Part shown: piece by piece, positions 35,017 through 42,723 of the stretch | Layout: each line of letters starts with the position of its first letter | How positions within the stretch are numbered: the stretch's first letter is position 1 | Notes under the pieces: generated by a model | What the model saw: only the letters and a program-made list of their open reading frames with translations | What the model was told of the DNA's origin: nothing | The model's database searches: none | Assembly: GCA_045611785.1 (NCBI GenBank) | Contig: JAZKXV010000010.1 | Coordinates: 1-63,142 of the forward strand | Source: JAFTYO01 sp045611785 | GTDB taxonomy: Bacteria; Pseudomonadota; Alphaproteobacteria; RF32; CAG-239 | DNA length: 63,142 nucleotides | Direction of reading: 5' to 3' | Made by a program: the position numbers and the translations under genes

Positions 35017-35490
35017 TTATTTCTTTCTGAAACTATCAATTGATATAACTTCTGCAGGGGTGTGGTTGATATTTTCTTCAGGAGTGTCATCAATTTCCAT
35101 ATCTTCAATTCTTGATGTTTTATCGGTTTCTTCAAAGTTAAAGCTTAAACCAAATTTTGCATACGGGTCAGCAAAATATGTAATGGAGGTAAACGGAATA
35201 ACCAAACGATGAGGAACTCCGCCAAAAGTAAGCACTACAGAAAATTTATCATCTTCAACTTCCAAATTAGAAAATTGGTGTTGTAAGACAATGGTCATAT
35301 TTTCAGGATATTGAATTTGTAGCATTTGAGGTATTTCTACACCTTCAAAATTTGTTTTAAAAGTTATGTAATAATGGTTTTCCCCAGGTAAGCCTTGCGC
35401 CTCTGCAATTTTTAATGCATCAACAACAACACCTTTAAGATGCTTGCTTATAAGTTTGTCATAATCAATTTCTGAAATATAATCTTGCAT
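35017..35490 (-). CDS. sspB: Alpha-type SspB adaptor for ClpXP
   Basis: SspB tethers ssrA-tagged proteins to ClpX for degradation. The 157-residue protein opens with ISEIDYDKLISKHLKGVVVDALK and has the HYYITFKTNFEGVEIP and VVLTFGGVPHRLVIPF strands of the SspB fold. The middle of the C-terminal third is acidic and flexible, and the end VISIDSFRKK would be the ClpX-docking tail. GAGGTAAAA stands before the ATG. It lies directly downstream of the tmRNA gene on the same strand, whose encoded tag carries the ANDNFA-type SspB contact. Family assignment is firm. Confidence 0.9.
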   Translation of the reverse strand: MQDYISEIDYDKLISKHLKGVVVDALKIAEAQGLPGENHYYITFKTNFEGVEIPQMLQIQYPENMTIVLQHQFSNLEVEDDKFSVVLTFGGVPHRLVIPFTSITYFADPYAKFGLSFNFEETDKTSRIEDMEIDDTPEENINHTPAEVISIDSFRKK

Positions 35491-35569
35491 TTTTACCTCT
35501 TTTATTAATTTTTTTTGTAATTATAAATACAAATATTAAAACTTCAAGCTAAGAAAAAAAATACATACA

Positions 35570-35898
35570 AAAAAAGAGCCGTTCTGTTGCTAGGTGGCTC
35601 AAACCCCACTTTTAACAAACCAATGTCAAAAGAATTTGATTTTGTTGCTTTCGCCTAAATTATGCAGCTACTGCAACAGGTGCAAAATTATCATTTGCGT
35701 TCATTTATTTTGAACCGATAACGGTGGTATCTTGCCGAACACAGCAAAGTATCTTTACTATACACTGTCAAACCTGTTTCACCCCCTTAAAAATTGTGTA
35801 ATTACATTTTTATAAAAATGGTGGAGGTGCCGAGTACTGCCCTCGGGTCCAATATACCTATTTCATACCGCCTCTAGTGCTATAGTCAGTTACCTGAC
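35570..35898 (-). ncRNA. ssrA: Circularly permuted two-piece tmRNA
   Basis: tmRNA rescues stalled ribosomes by adding a degradation tag. Read leftward, the acceptor piece comes first and ends in CCTCCACCA (CCA at 35821-35819). A 32-nt intervening segment follows (35818-35787), and the coding piece begins GGGGGTGAAACAGG at 35786. The acceptor strands GGGGGTG and CACCTCC pair with a G-U at the third position, the alanine identity element. The tag frame from GCA at 35698 encodes ANDNFAPVAVAA and stops at 35660. A 5-bp GAGCC/GGCTC stem and seven T residues close the gene. Piece order is diagnostic of the alphaproteobacterial form; the exact processed ends are estimated. Confidence 0.93.
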
Positions 35899-35904
35899 AC
35901 ATAG

Positions 35905-35933
35905 CTTATAACAACAATCTGATTATATTTCAA
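35905..35933 (-). promoter_or_regulatory. Promoter of ssrA
   Basis: Read leftward: TTGAAA (35933-35928), a 17-nt spacer, then TATAAG (35910-35905). The predicted start falls near 35898, just at the first hairpin (GTCAG/CTGAC) of the acceptor piece. Confidence 0.65.
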
Positions 35934-35988
35934 GATATTTTCCTTGTTTTTTTTAAATTAGGTACAATTAATTATAAAAAAAGTTATT

Positions 35989-36450
35989 ATGCAGGAAATT
36001 GTGTTAGCCGTATGGCAGAGAATACTGAAGACAGTAGGTATCTCAATGATCATTCTCTCGGCGTTTTTTATCGCAAATGATCTCGTTATGAGTATAGCTA
36101 TCCTCGCTATTGGCGCCTGGATGTTATTCTTATCGCTTATGGCGTTTGAGGAAGATTGTAAGGTTATACCGCTTGTAAAAGAACAAGAGTATATGGATGC
36201 ATTGTTTCTCACAGTGCTTAAAACGATACTATTGGGCTTCTGGCCGATATTTGCATTGTATTTAATTATACCGTGCATTATTACAGAAGTGATAATGGCT
36301 ATATTTTGGTTTATCCTTATATTGTTGTTTGTACTTATCATTGTTGTAGCTTTGGTTAACTTAGTACAACAAGTTAAACAAGCGAGATCACGCAAAGCGA
36401 TGATAAAGCATTTAGAGAATCAAGACCACATAAAGACTTATTATCTTTAA
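35989..36450 (+). CDS. Membrane protein, unknown, 153 residues
   Basis: Hydrophobic segments at about 16-34, 36-52, 74-92 and 95-122 (TEVIMAIFWFILILLFVLII) are followed by a basic tail (QQVKQARSRKAMIKH), as in small inner-membrane proteins with positive-inside topology. No family is recognised. The ribosome binding site is poor. A TACAAT hexamer at 35963 could be a -10 element. Codon use is richer in C and G endings than the surrounding core genes, like the gene at 34375, with which it brackets sspB-ssrA. A long antisense frame covers the same stretch but has no start signals. Confidence 0.55.
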   Translation: MQEIVLAVWQRILKTVGISMIILSAFFIANDLVMSIAILAIGAWMLFLSLMAFEEDCKVIPLVKEQEYMDALFLTVLKTILLGFWPIFALYLIIPCIITEVIMAIFWFILILLFVLIIVVALVNLVQQVKQARSRKAMIKHLENQDHIKTYYL

Positions 36451-36482
36451 GGGGTCTTTTGTTTGCATATAATCTAAAAGAG

Positions 36483-36941
36483 TTAAAGTATGGATAATCT
36501 ATCAAGAGCGCCTTGTAAAATATATGCAGCTGCAGATGCGTCTAATACTTTCTTTCTTTTTGAACGAGATAAATCAACCTCTTTGATTAAGAAATTTTCA
36601 ACAGCGCTAGATGATAATCTTTCGTCCCAAAACATAAAGGGTAAATTGGTTTCTTCATATACTTTATTGGCAAATTCTCTAACTTTTGCGGCAATTTCAC
36701 CTTCTTGTCCGTTCATTTGTAAAGGCAAACCATAAACTATAGCCCCGATTTCTTTTTCTTTTATAATATTTTTTATTTCGGTTATATCTGTTTCCCAAGC
36801 TTTTCTTTCAACAATTTTATATGATGAGGCAATGGTTCTTAATAAATCAGAAACCGCAACTCCTAATCTTTTTGTACCAAAATCTACCCCCATTATTGCT
36901 TGGTATGGTTTTAACTGTTGTTTGAAATCATTAATATTCAT
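36483..36941 (-). CDS. ruvX: Holliday junction resolvase-like / pre-16S rRNA nuclease YqgF
   Basis: A 152-residue RNase H-fold protein. IMGVDFGTKRLGVAVSD has the first catalytic aspartate (Asp20), GAIVYGLPLQMNGQEG is the second block, FWDERLSS the third, and LDASAAAYILQ carries the last aspartate. The E. coli homologue takes part in 16S rRNA 5' processing. It is the last gene of the leftward operon rne - M48 protease - ruvX, and its start overlaps the protease gene by 11 nt, so an RNA-processing theme links it to rne. Confidence 0.92.
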   Translation of the reverse strand: MNINDFKQQLKPYQAIMGVDFGTKRLGVAVSDLLRTIASSYKIVERKAWETDITEIKNIIKEKEIGAIVYGLPLQMNGQEGEIAAKVREFANKVYEETNLPFMFWDERLSSSAVENFLIKEVDLSRSKRKKVLDASAAAYILQGALDRLSIL

Positions 36942-38292
36942 TTTCTTCCTTTTGTTTTATGAAATTTTCTAAATCATGAAGTTTTATTTTTAAATTTTCC
37001 GATGCAGTTTTTAAAGCTGTCTTAATTTGTTCTTTTGCTATTTTTATGTTGTTATTGGCTAAGCTATATTGTGCAGAAGCATATAATGCATGCGCTTTTT
37101 GTTCATTTTCTTCATAAGCTCTGGCCATTAATAGCCATGCGGTAGAAGAGGGGGCATCTATTTGTATTTTATTTAAGATGACAATAATTTCTTTTAATTC
37201 TTCTTTTGTGGGATTATCTTCCAGTTTTATATGGGCCCAACTTAGCATCATATCTCTTGAATTTGGTTTTAGTGCTAATGCTTTTGTATATGCAGCCAAA
37301 GCAGGTTTTGTTTTTCCGCTTTCAAATAAAAATTGACCTTTTAGTTCGTGAAAATATGGATTTTTAGGATATTTTGCAATAAGTTTATCTAAGGTTTTAT
37401 CCGCTAAGTCAAAATTATTTTCTTTATATGCAATAATGGCATTTGCATACATGCCGGCAACAGAAGTATCGGTTTTTGGATATTTGTTTGAAGCTTGTTC
37501 GGGAGGAAGCAAGAAAGCAATAAGTTTTGCTTTTACCAACTTAAAATCTTCATCATATTTTGATGTGGCAGATTGAACATTTGTTTTTAATGCTTGATTA
37601 AAAAACTCTTCTCTTTCCATGCTTAATGGGTGGGTTCTGAAATATGGAACTTCTTGATAACCGCTTAATTTATTATATGTCTGAATTTTTTTCATAAAAT
37701 TTTTTAATCCGAGCGCCGATTGCTTGGTCGCATTTAAATACTTAATAGCGCTTTCATCGGCACTTCTTTCTTCTTGCATTTGATATGCTGTCATGGCATT
37801 TAAAAGCGAACTTTGTGAACCTAGCATAACAGCAAGAGCAACATCCCCTCTACCGCTTGCTGTTGCGGCTGTTCCGGCAACAACTAAGGAGGCAACAGAT
37901 AAGGTTTGTAATTGTTCAATTCTTAACTTTTGCCTAGCAATATGTCCACCGGCAATATGACCTGTTTCGTGAGCTAAAATTCCGCTTAATTCGTTTATAT
38001 TGTCGGCATTTATAAGTGTTCCTGTATGAATGAACATATAATTTCCGTTGCTGATAAACGCATTCAATGAATTATCATTGATGGTATAAATTTTATTTTT
38101 ATCGAAAGATACATTAGCCGCTTTAAATAATGGTTGGATGATGTTTGTTAAAAGAGTGTGCGTTTCATCATCAGAAATTAAAGAAGGGGAGTTGTCAGCT
38201 AAGCAATCAGTAAGACAAACTGCTGCCAGAATAAATCCGGCAAGCAGCTTGAATATGATTTTGTTTATTAGCCTATAAGCCTTCTCCACCAC
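36931..38292 (-). CDS. Periplasmic M48 metalloprotease with TPR repeats (BepA-like)
   Basis: The 453-residue protein begins with a signal peptide (LLAGFILAAVCLTDCLA) and has the zinc motif HETGH at 108-112 with the downstream glutamate in ERSADESA. The C-terminal ~190 residues are TPR-like helices (FDLADKTLDKLIAKYPKNPY, KPALAAYTKALALKPNS). This is the layout of BepA/YfgC, which assists and degrades outer-membrane proteins such as LptD. The C-terminus is lysine/glutamate-rich. Its start overlaps rne by 25 nt and its end overlaps ruvX. Confidence 0.88.
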   Translation of the reverse strand: MVEKAYRLINKIIFKLLAGFILAAVCLTDCLADNSPSLISDDETHTLLTNIIQPLFKAANVSFDKNKIYTINDNSLNAFISNGNYMFIHTGTLINADNINELSGILAHETGHIAGGHIARQKLRIEQLQTLSVASLVVAGTAATASGRGDVALAVMLGSQSSLLNAMTAYQMQEERSADESAIKYLNATKQSALGLKNFMKKIQTYNKLSGYQEVPYFRTHPLSMEREEFFNQALKTNVQSATSKYDEDFKLVKAKLIAFLLPPEQASNKYPKTDTSVAGMYANAIIAYKENNFDLADKTLDKLIAKYPKNPYFHELKGQFLFESGKTKPALAAYTKALALKPNSRDMMLSWAHIKLEDNPTKEELKEIIVILNKIQIDAPSSTAWLLMARAYEENEQKAHALYASAQYSLANNNIKIAKEQIKTALKTASENLKIKLHDLENFIKQKEENEY

Positions 38293-40934
38293 GCAGTTTT
38301 ACCTTCTTTCTTATTTGTTTCGGTTTGTTTATTATCTATATCTTCGTGGCTATTATACAAGATGACTGGAGCTTCTTTTTCCTTTTCTTTATCAGGCTTG
38401 TTATAGTCTCCACGATTATTTCTGCGTCTTCTGTCATAATGAGAGCGGCGACCTCTGAAACGACGACCATGACGTTCATTTTCATTGTTAAGCTCATCAG
38501 CTTCTTCTTCATCAGATGGTATTTCTTCATCTTGTGGTAAAAATTCGTCATCGTTATGAGAATAAGTTGTAGCAACAGTTTCTTCTGCAGCAGTTTCTTC
38601 TGCTTTTACCATTTTTACTCGTTCAATTTTATAATCAGAGATTGTTTTAATATCATCATCAGCTGAAATAACAACTTTCATTTTATAACGAGCTTCTAAA
38701 TCACATAAGTTTTGTCTTTTTTGGTTTAATAAGTAAACAGCAGTATCTGTAGGAACCAAAACAGTTATTTTTGAAGAACGATTCTTTGTTCCTTCTTCTT
38801 CAATAGCACGTAAAATGAGCATTGCACCAGATTCTGTTGTTCTTATAACACCTTGACCATGACAGTAAGGACAAGGCTGATAGTTGCTTTCCATAAACGA
38901 CGAATGCATTCTTTGACGAGAAATTTCTAATAATCCAAAACAGCTCATTTTTGCAATTTGAATGCGAGCTCTATCATTTTTTAAAGCTTCTTTCATGCGC
39001 TTTTCAACAGCTTGGTTGTTTTTTTGCTCATCCATATCGATAAAGTCAATTACGATAAGGCCGGCTAAGTCTCTCATTTTAAGTTGACGAGCAATTTCAT
39101 CAGCTGCTTCCAAGTTCGTTTTAAGTGCTGTTTCTTCAATGTCTTTTTCTTTAGTTGCTCTTCCTGAGTTAACATCAATAGAAACTAAAGCTTCAGTTGG
39201 GTTTATAACCAAATATCCGCCAGACTCAAGTTGAACAATAGGATTATGTAATTTATCTAACTGAGCTTCAACTTGGAATCTTTGAAATACAGGTATTTCG
39301 CCATTTTTGCGAGTTTTGATTTTCTTTATGTTGCTCGGAGATAAGATTTTAACAAAATCACGAGCAGTTTTGAAAGCGTCGTTTCCATCAACAATAACTT
39401 CTGAGATATCTTTTGTAAACATATCTCTTAATGCTCTTTTAATTAAGTTACCTTCTTCATAAATCATTGAGGGAACCTTGTTTTTAAGAGCACCATGTCT
39501 TATCAAATTCCATGTTCTTATAAGATAATTGTAGTCACGGACAATATCTGCTTTAGATTTTTCTTCACCTGCGGTTCTGATAATCATTGACATATCAGAA
39601 GTAAGCGGAAGTTCATTCATAATCTCCTTTAATCTTTTTCTATCAGAAGCGTTAGTTATTTTGCGAGATACTCCGCCGCTTTTAATTCTGTTCGGCATTA
39701 AAACGCAATAACGTCCGGCAAGAGATAAATAAGTTGTGAAAGCAGCACCCTTATTACCGCGTTCTTCTTTTACAACTTGAACTAAAAGAGTCTGACCTTC
39801 TTTAATAACATCTTGAATTGTTGAATAATGGTAAAGCTTGCGAGCTTTAATTAATTTTCGTTGTAATTCAAAATCATTTTCTAAGTCATCATCTTCGTCA
39901 TCTGCATCTTCATAATTTTCATTAGTTTCTTCAGATACGTCGTTATCTTGTTCAACATCTTCGCTAACGCAAAAATCATTTTCTTCAATAGCTGTTGCTA
40001 AAACTTTTAATTGTTTTTTATTTTCTTCAGAAGATGTATCTTTAGAGTTTTCACTTGTTTCAGCAACAACGTTTGATACTTCTGAAACATTTACGTCAGC
40101 AACGGGTGTATCGTTTTCTGCATTTTCAACAGCATCAGCGGCAACAGTTTCTTTAGTGCTTTTTTTGCGACGAGTATATTTTCTTTTAGGTTTAGATTTT
40201 ACATCTTTGCTTTTTTCTTCTGCAACAGCATTTTCTTCTGTAGTAACAATATTTTCAAGAACTGTTTCAATAGATTCTTTATCAGAAGAAAGTTGAGGTT
40301 CTACTTGCGCATTGTCCTCTAAGATGTTGTTTTGTGCTTCTTTTTCTGAAATGTTTTTTTCTTCTGTGATAGCTTCTTGAGTTTCAATAACTTCTTGTTT
40401 GATATCCTCAGTTTGAACAGTTTCTGTGTCATTATTTTGATTGTTTGTTTCAACAACTTCTTCAGATGTTGTTTCATTTTGAGCTTCAGATGTTGATTCA
40501 TTGTCGTTTTGATCAACATTGTTTTCTTCTAAAGCTTTTTTAGCTTCTTCTTCACGTTTTCTGGCTTCGTATAAAGCTTTCTTTTCTGCACGGATTCTTT
40601 CACGCTGCTCTTCACGTTCTTTGATATATTGTTTTTTTCTTTCAATAATCTCATCAACTTCTCTGTCAACAGCTTCAATCATTTCATCGGATATATTGTA
40701 ATAATCCGGATGTATTTCTCCAAAAGCCAAGAAACCATGTTTGTTTCCGCCGTAATCAATAAAAGCGGCTTGTAACGAAGGTTCAACTCTTATAACTTTT
40801 GCGGTATAAATGTTTCCTTTAATTTGCTTACGGCAACTTGATTCAAATTCAACATCTTCTACTTTGTTACCATCTACAATGACAACTCTTGTTTCTTCAG
40901 GCTGAGTGTCATCTATTAACATTCTTTTCGTCAT
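38268..40934 (-). CDS. rne: Ribonuclease E/G
   Basis: This endonuclease initiates mRNA decay and processes rRNA/tRNA precursors. In its 888 residues the S1 domain starts at about 37 (GNIYTAKVIRVEPSLQAAFIDYGG) and is interrupted by a very acidic, Glu/Val/Thr-rich insert at about 125-360. It resumes at EGQTLLVQVVKEERGNKGAAF. The catalytic DNase I-like region has SIDVNSGRATKE and VIDFIDMDEQKN (metal aspartates), and CPYCHGQG is the Zn-link. The C-terminus is short and basic-acidic (HGRRFRGRRSHYDRRRRNN), likely the RNA-binding or degradosome scaffold. A palindrome lies in its leader. It is first in an operon with the M48 protease and ruvX. Confidence 0.93.
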   Translation of the reverse strand: MTKRMLIDDTQPEETRVVIVDGNKVEDVEFESSCRKQIKGNIYTAKVIRVEPSLQAAFIDYGGNKHGFLAFGEIHPDYYNISDEMIEAVDREVDEIIERKKQYIKEREEQRERIRAEKKALYEARKREEEAKKALEENNVDQNDNESTSEAQNETTSEEVVETNNQNNDTETVQTEDIKQEVIETQEAITEEKNISEKEAQNNILEDNAQVEPQLSSDKESIETVLENIVTTEENAVAEEKSKDVKSKPKRKYTRRKKSTKETVAADAVENAENDTPVADVNVSEVSNVVAETSENSKDTSSEENKKQLKVLATAIEENDFCVSEDVEQDNDVSEETNENYEDADDEDDDLENDFELQRKLIKARKLYHYSTIQDVIKEGQTLLVQVVKEERGNKGAAFTTYLSLAGRYCVLMPNRIKSGGVSRKITNASDRKRLKEIMNELPLTSDMSMIIRTAGEEKSKADIVRDYNYLIRTWNLIRHGALKNKVPSMIYEEGNLIKRALRDMFTKDISEVIVDGNDAFKTARDFVKILSPSNIKKIKTRKNGEIPVFQRFQVEAQLDKLHNPIVQLESGGYLVINPTEALVSIDVNSGRATKEKDIEETALKTNLEAADEIARQLKMRDLAGLIVIDFIDMDEQKNNQAVEKRMKEALKNDRARIQIAKMSCFGLLEISRQRMHSSFMESNYQPCPYCHGQGVIRTTESGAMLILRAIEEEGTKNRSSKITVLVPTDTAVYLLNQKRQNLCDLEARYKMKVVISADDDIKTISDYKIERVKMVKAEETAAEETVATTYSHNDDEFLPQDEEIPSDEEEADELNNENERHGRRFRGRRSHYDRRRRNNRGDYNKPDKEKEKEAPVILYNSHEDIDNKQTETNKKEGKTAWWRRLIG

Positions 40935-41363
40935 TTTTTAATCCCAATATAATGTTCCGTTATGCATAACGGATAATTCATGTTTCTTACGAGATAATGT
41001 AAATAAAACAACAAAAGTAAATGTTTTTTAATAATATCAATCTGTCTCATCGGCATTACATGTCTTTGCCGGAATGTTTTGTTTTTTATTGTACGGGCCA
41101 GATAGGGAAAGTAGTTGTTCTTGCTTTATTAGTCTTTCCGTAAAAGGCTTTATTATATCTCGCATATTCTTTTTAGTCAGAAATTGTACGCTATGTAAGG
41201 TTAGAGGTATGTGTTTAGTTATAAAATCCTCTTAAATTAATCAGCATCAAAGGCTCTGACTTTTCATACAATACAGACTTTCTTTTAAATTACAACAATA
41301 AAATTTATATTTGTAGATTTTTTTAACTGATTAGTAACAAGTTTTATATATTATTCAAAACAA
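40935..41363. other. Divergent intergenic region rne / amidase
   Basis: This 429-bp stretch has no convincing gene. It holds the leaders of both divergent genes, the palindrome near rne, and a second weaker inverted repeat CGGC...GCCG around 41051-41072. A TATATT hexamer at 41347 is too close to the amidase ATG to be a sure -10. No known small RNA is recognisable. Confidence 0.5.
40957..40972. promoter_or_regulatory. Palindrome in the rne 5' leader
   Basis: CCGTTATGCATAACGG is a perfect 16-bp palindrome 23-38 nt before the rne start codon. In the mRNA it would form a short hairpin; as DNA it could be an operator. RNase E controls its own mRNA through its leader in other bacteria, so a role in autoregulation is possible. 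Confidence 0.35.
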
Positions 41364-42626
41364 ATGTTTAGTAAATTGTTGAAATATTTTAGGGAACTTT
41401 GCTTCCAAATAAAAATTAAAACGCTAATGAGTTGTTTTTTAGCGTGTTTTGCTTTATACGCATCTCCTGTATTCGCCGGAAATATTACCAATATGAGAAT
41501 AGGTCAACAAGTTGGCAGTGTTCGTATTGTTTTTGAAGCGTCTTCATCTTTTAATTATAAAGCATTTTTACTTAATGATCCTAAAAGATTGGTGGTTGAT
41601 GTTTATGATATGGATATCAAAAAAACATTACAAAGCGATAAAAATAATTTAATTTCAAATACCAGAGTCGGTAAACTGGAAGGCAACAATAAACGTGTTG
41701 TATTTGATTTGAAAAAGCCTGCAATTATCAAAAAAGCTTTCATGCTTGAGCCTCAAAGCAAGATGGGATGGCGCTTTGTTGTTGACATTGCATTGTGTTC
41801 AGAACGAGATTATAATGCAAAAGTTGGAAATAAATATGCTTTTTCTAATGATTCCGTAGTTCAAACTAAAGAAAAATCAAGCTCAAGTAATTGGCTTTTT
41901 GGTAGCAATTATAACATAAAGTCAAAACCTAAGAAGAAAGTTATAGTTTTAGATCCGGGACATGGTGGTAAAGATCCAGGTGCAATAGGTGTTCATGGTA
42001 AAACCTATGAGAAAAACATTACTTTAGCTATGGGTAAAGAACTAAAAGCTATACTTGAAAAAAGTGGATATACTGTGTATTTAACCAGAAGTACAGATGT
42101 GTTCATACCTCTTCGTCAACGTGTAAAAATTGCGCAAAAGTATAAGGCAGATTTGTTTATGTCAATTCATGCTGACAGTGCATTAAACAGAAATGCTAAA
42201 GGCCTGTCTGTATATACATTATCTGAAACAGCTTCAGACAAAGAAGCTGCAGCATTGGCTGAGCGTGAAAATAAAGTTGATATAATAGGTGGAGTTGACT
42301 TTTCGGAAAACTCTAAGGAAATTAATGATATTTTGATTTCTTTATCACAAACAGACAGTCGTAACAAGTCATCAAAATTTGCAACTTACATTGTAAATGA
42401 AATGAAAAAGTCAGTAAGTTTGGTAAATGATACACACCGTTTTGCCGGATTTGCCGTATTAAAAGCTCCTGATATTCCGTCTGCGTTGTTAGAGCTTGGT
42501 TATCTGTCAAATAAATCAGAAGAAAACTTGTTAAAACAAAGCTCATATAGAAAAAAATTAGCGGCATCTGTCAGTAAGGCTGTAGATAGATATTTCAAAG
42601 ATCCGGAAGTTGCTGCTCTTTATTAA
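41364..42626 (+). CDS. amiC: N-acetylmuramoyl-L-alanine amidase with AMIN domain
   Basis: A periplasmic cell-separation amidase that cuts peptide stems from peptidoglycan. In its 420 residues a signal peptide ends near residue 38 (SCFLACFALYASPVFA). The AMIN targeting domain follows (QVGSVRIVFEASSSFNYKAF, PKRLVVDVYD), and the zinc amidase_3 domain starts at VIVLDPGHGGKDPG, with the zinc ligands in DPGHGG, TYEKN and SIHAD and the catalytic glutamate probably in LLELGYLSN. I use amiC as the nearest E. coli-type name; AmiA/B/C cannot be separated by sight. It is followed by mrcA, so the pair forms a peptidoglycan unit. Confidence 0.88.
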   Translation: MFSKLLKYFRELCFQIKIKTLMSCFLACFALYASPVFAGNITNMRIGQQVGSVRIVFEASSSFNYKAFLLNDPKRLVVDVYDMDIKKTLQSDKNNLISNTRVGKLEGNNKRVVFDLKKPAIIKKAFMLEPQSKMGWRFVVDIALCSERDYNAKVGNKYAFSNDSVVQTKEKSSSSNWLFGSNYNIKSKPKKKVIVLDPGHGGKDPGAIGVHGKTYEKNITLAMGKELKAILEKSGYTVYLTRSTDVFIPLRQRVKIAQKYKADLFMSIHADSALNRNAKGLSVYTLSETASDKEAAALAERENKVDIIGGVDFSENSKEINDILISLSQTDSRNKSSKFATYIVNEMKKSVSLVNDTHRFAGFAVLKAPDIPSALLELGYLSNKSEENLLKQSSYRKKLAASVSKAVDRYFKDPEVAALY

Positions 42627-42723
42627 TTTACTGTTTACATCTTGCAAAAATTTGTTTTGTATTTTAATTTATATGATATAAAAATCCTAACATTTTAACT
42701 ATAGTAAACAGAGTTATCCGAAT

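Noticed and set aside
35958..36395. Leftward 145-residue frame opposite the membrane gene at 35989
   Set aside because: It is the antisense shadow of a hydrophobic gene, has no RBS and runs toward the tmRNA promoter.
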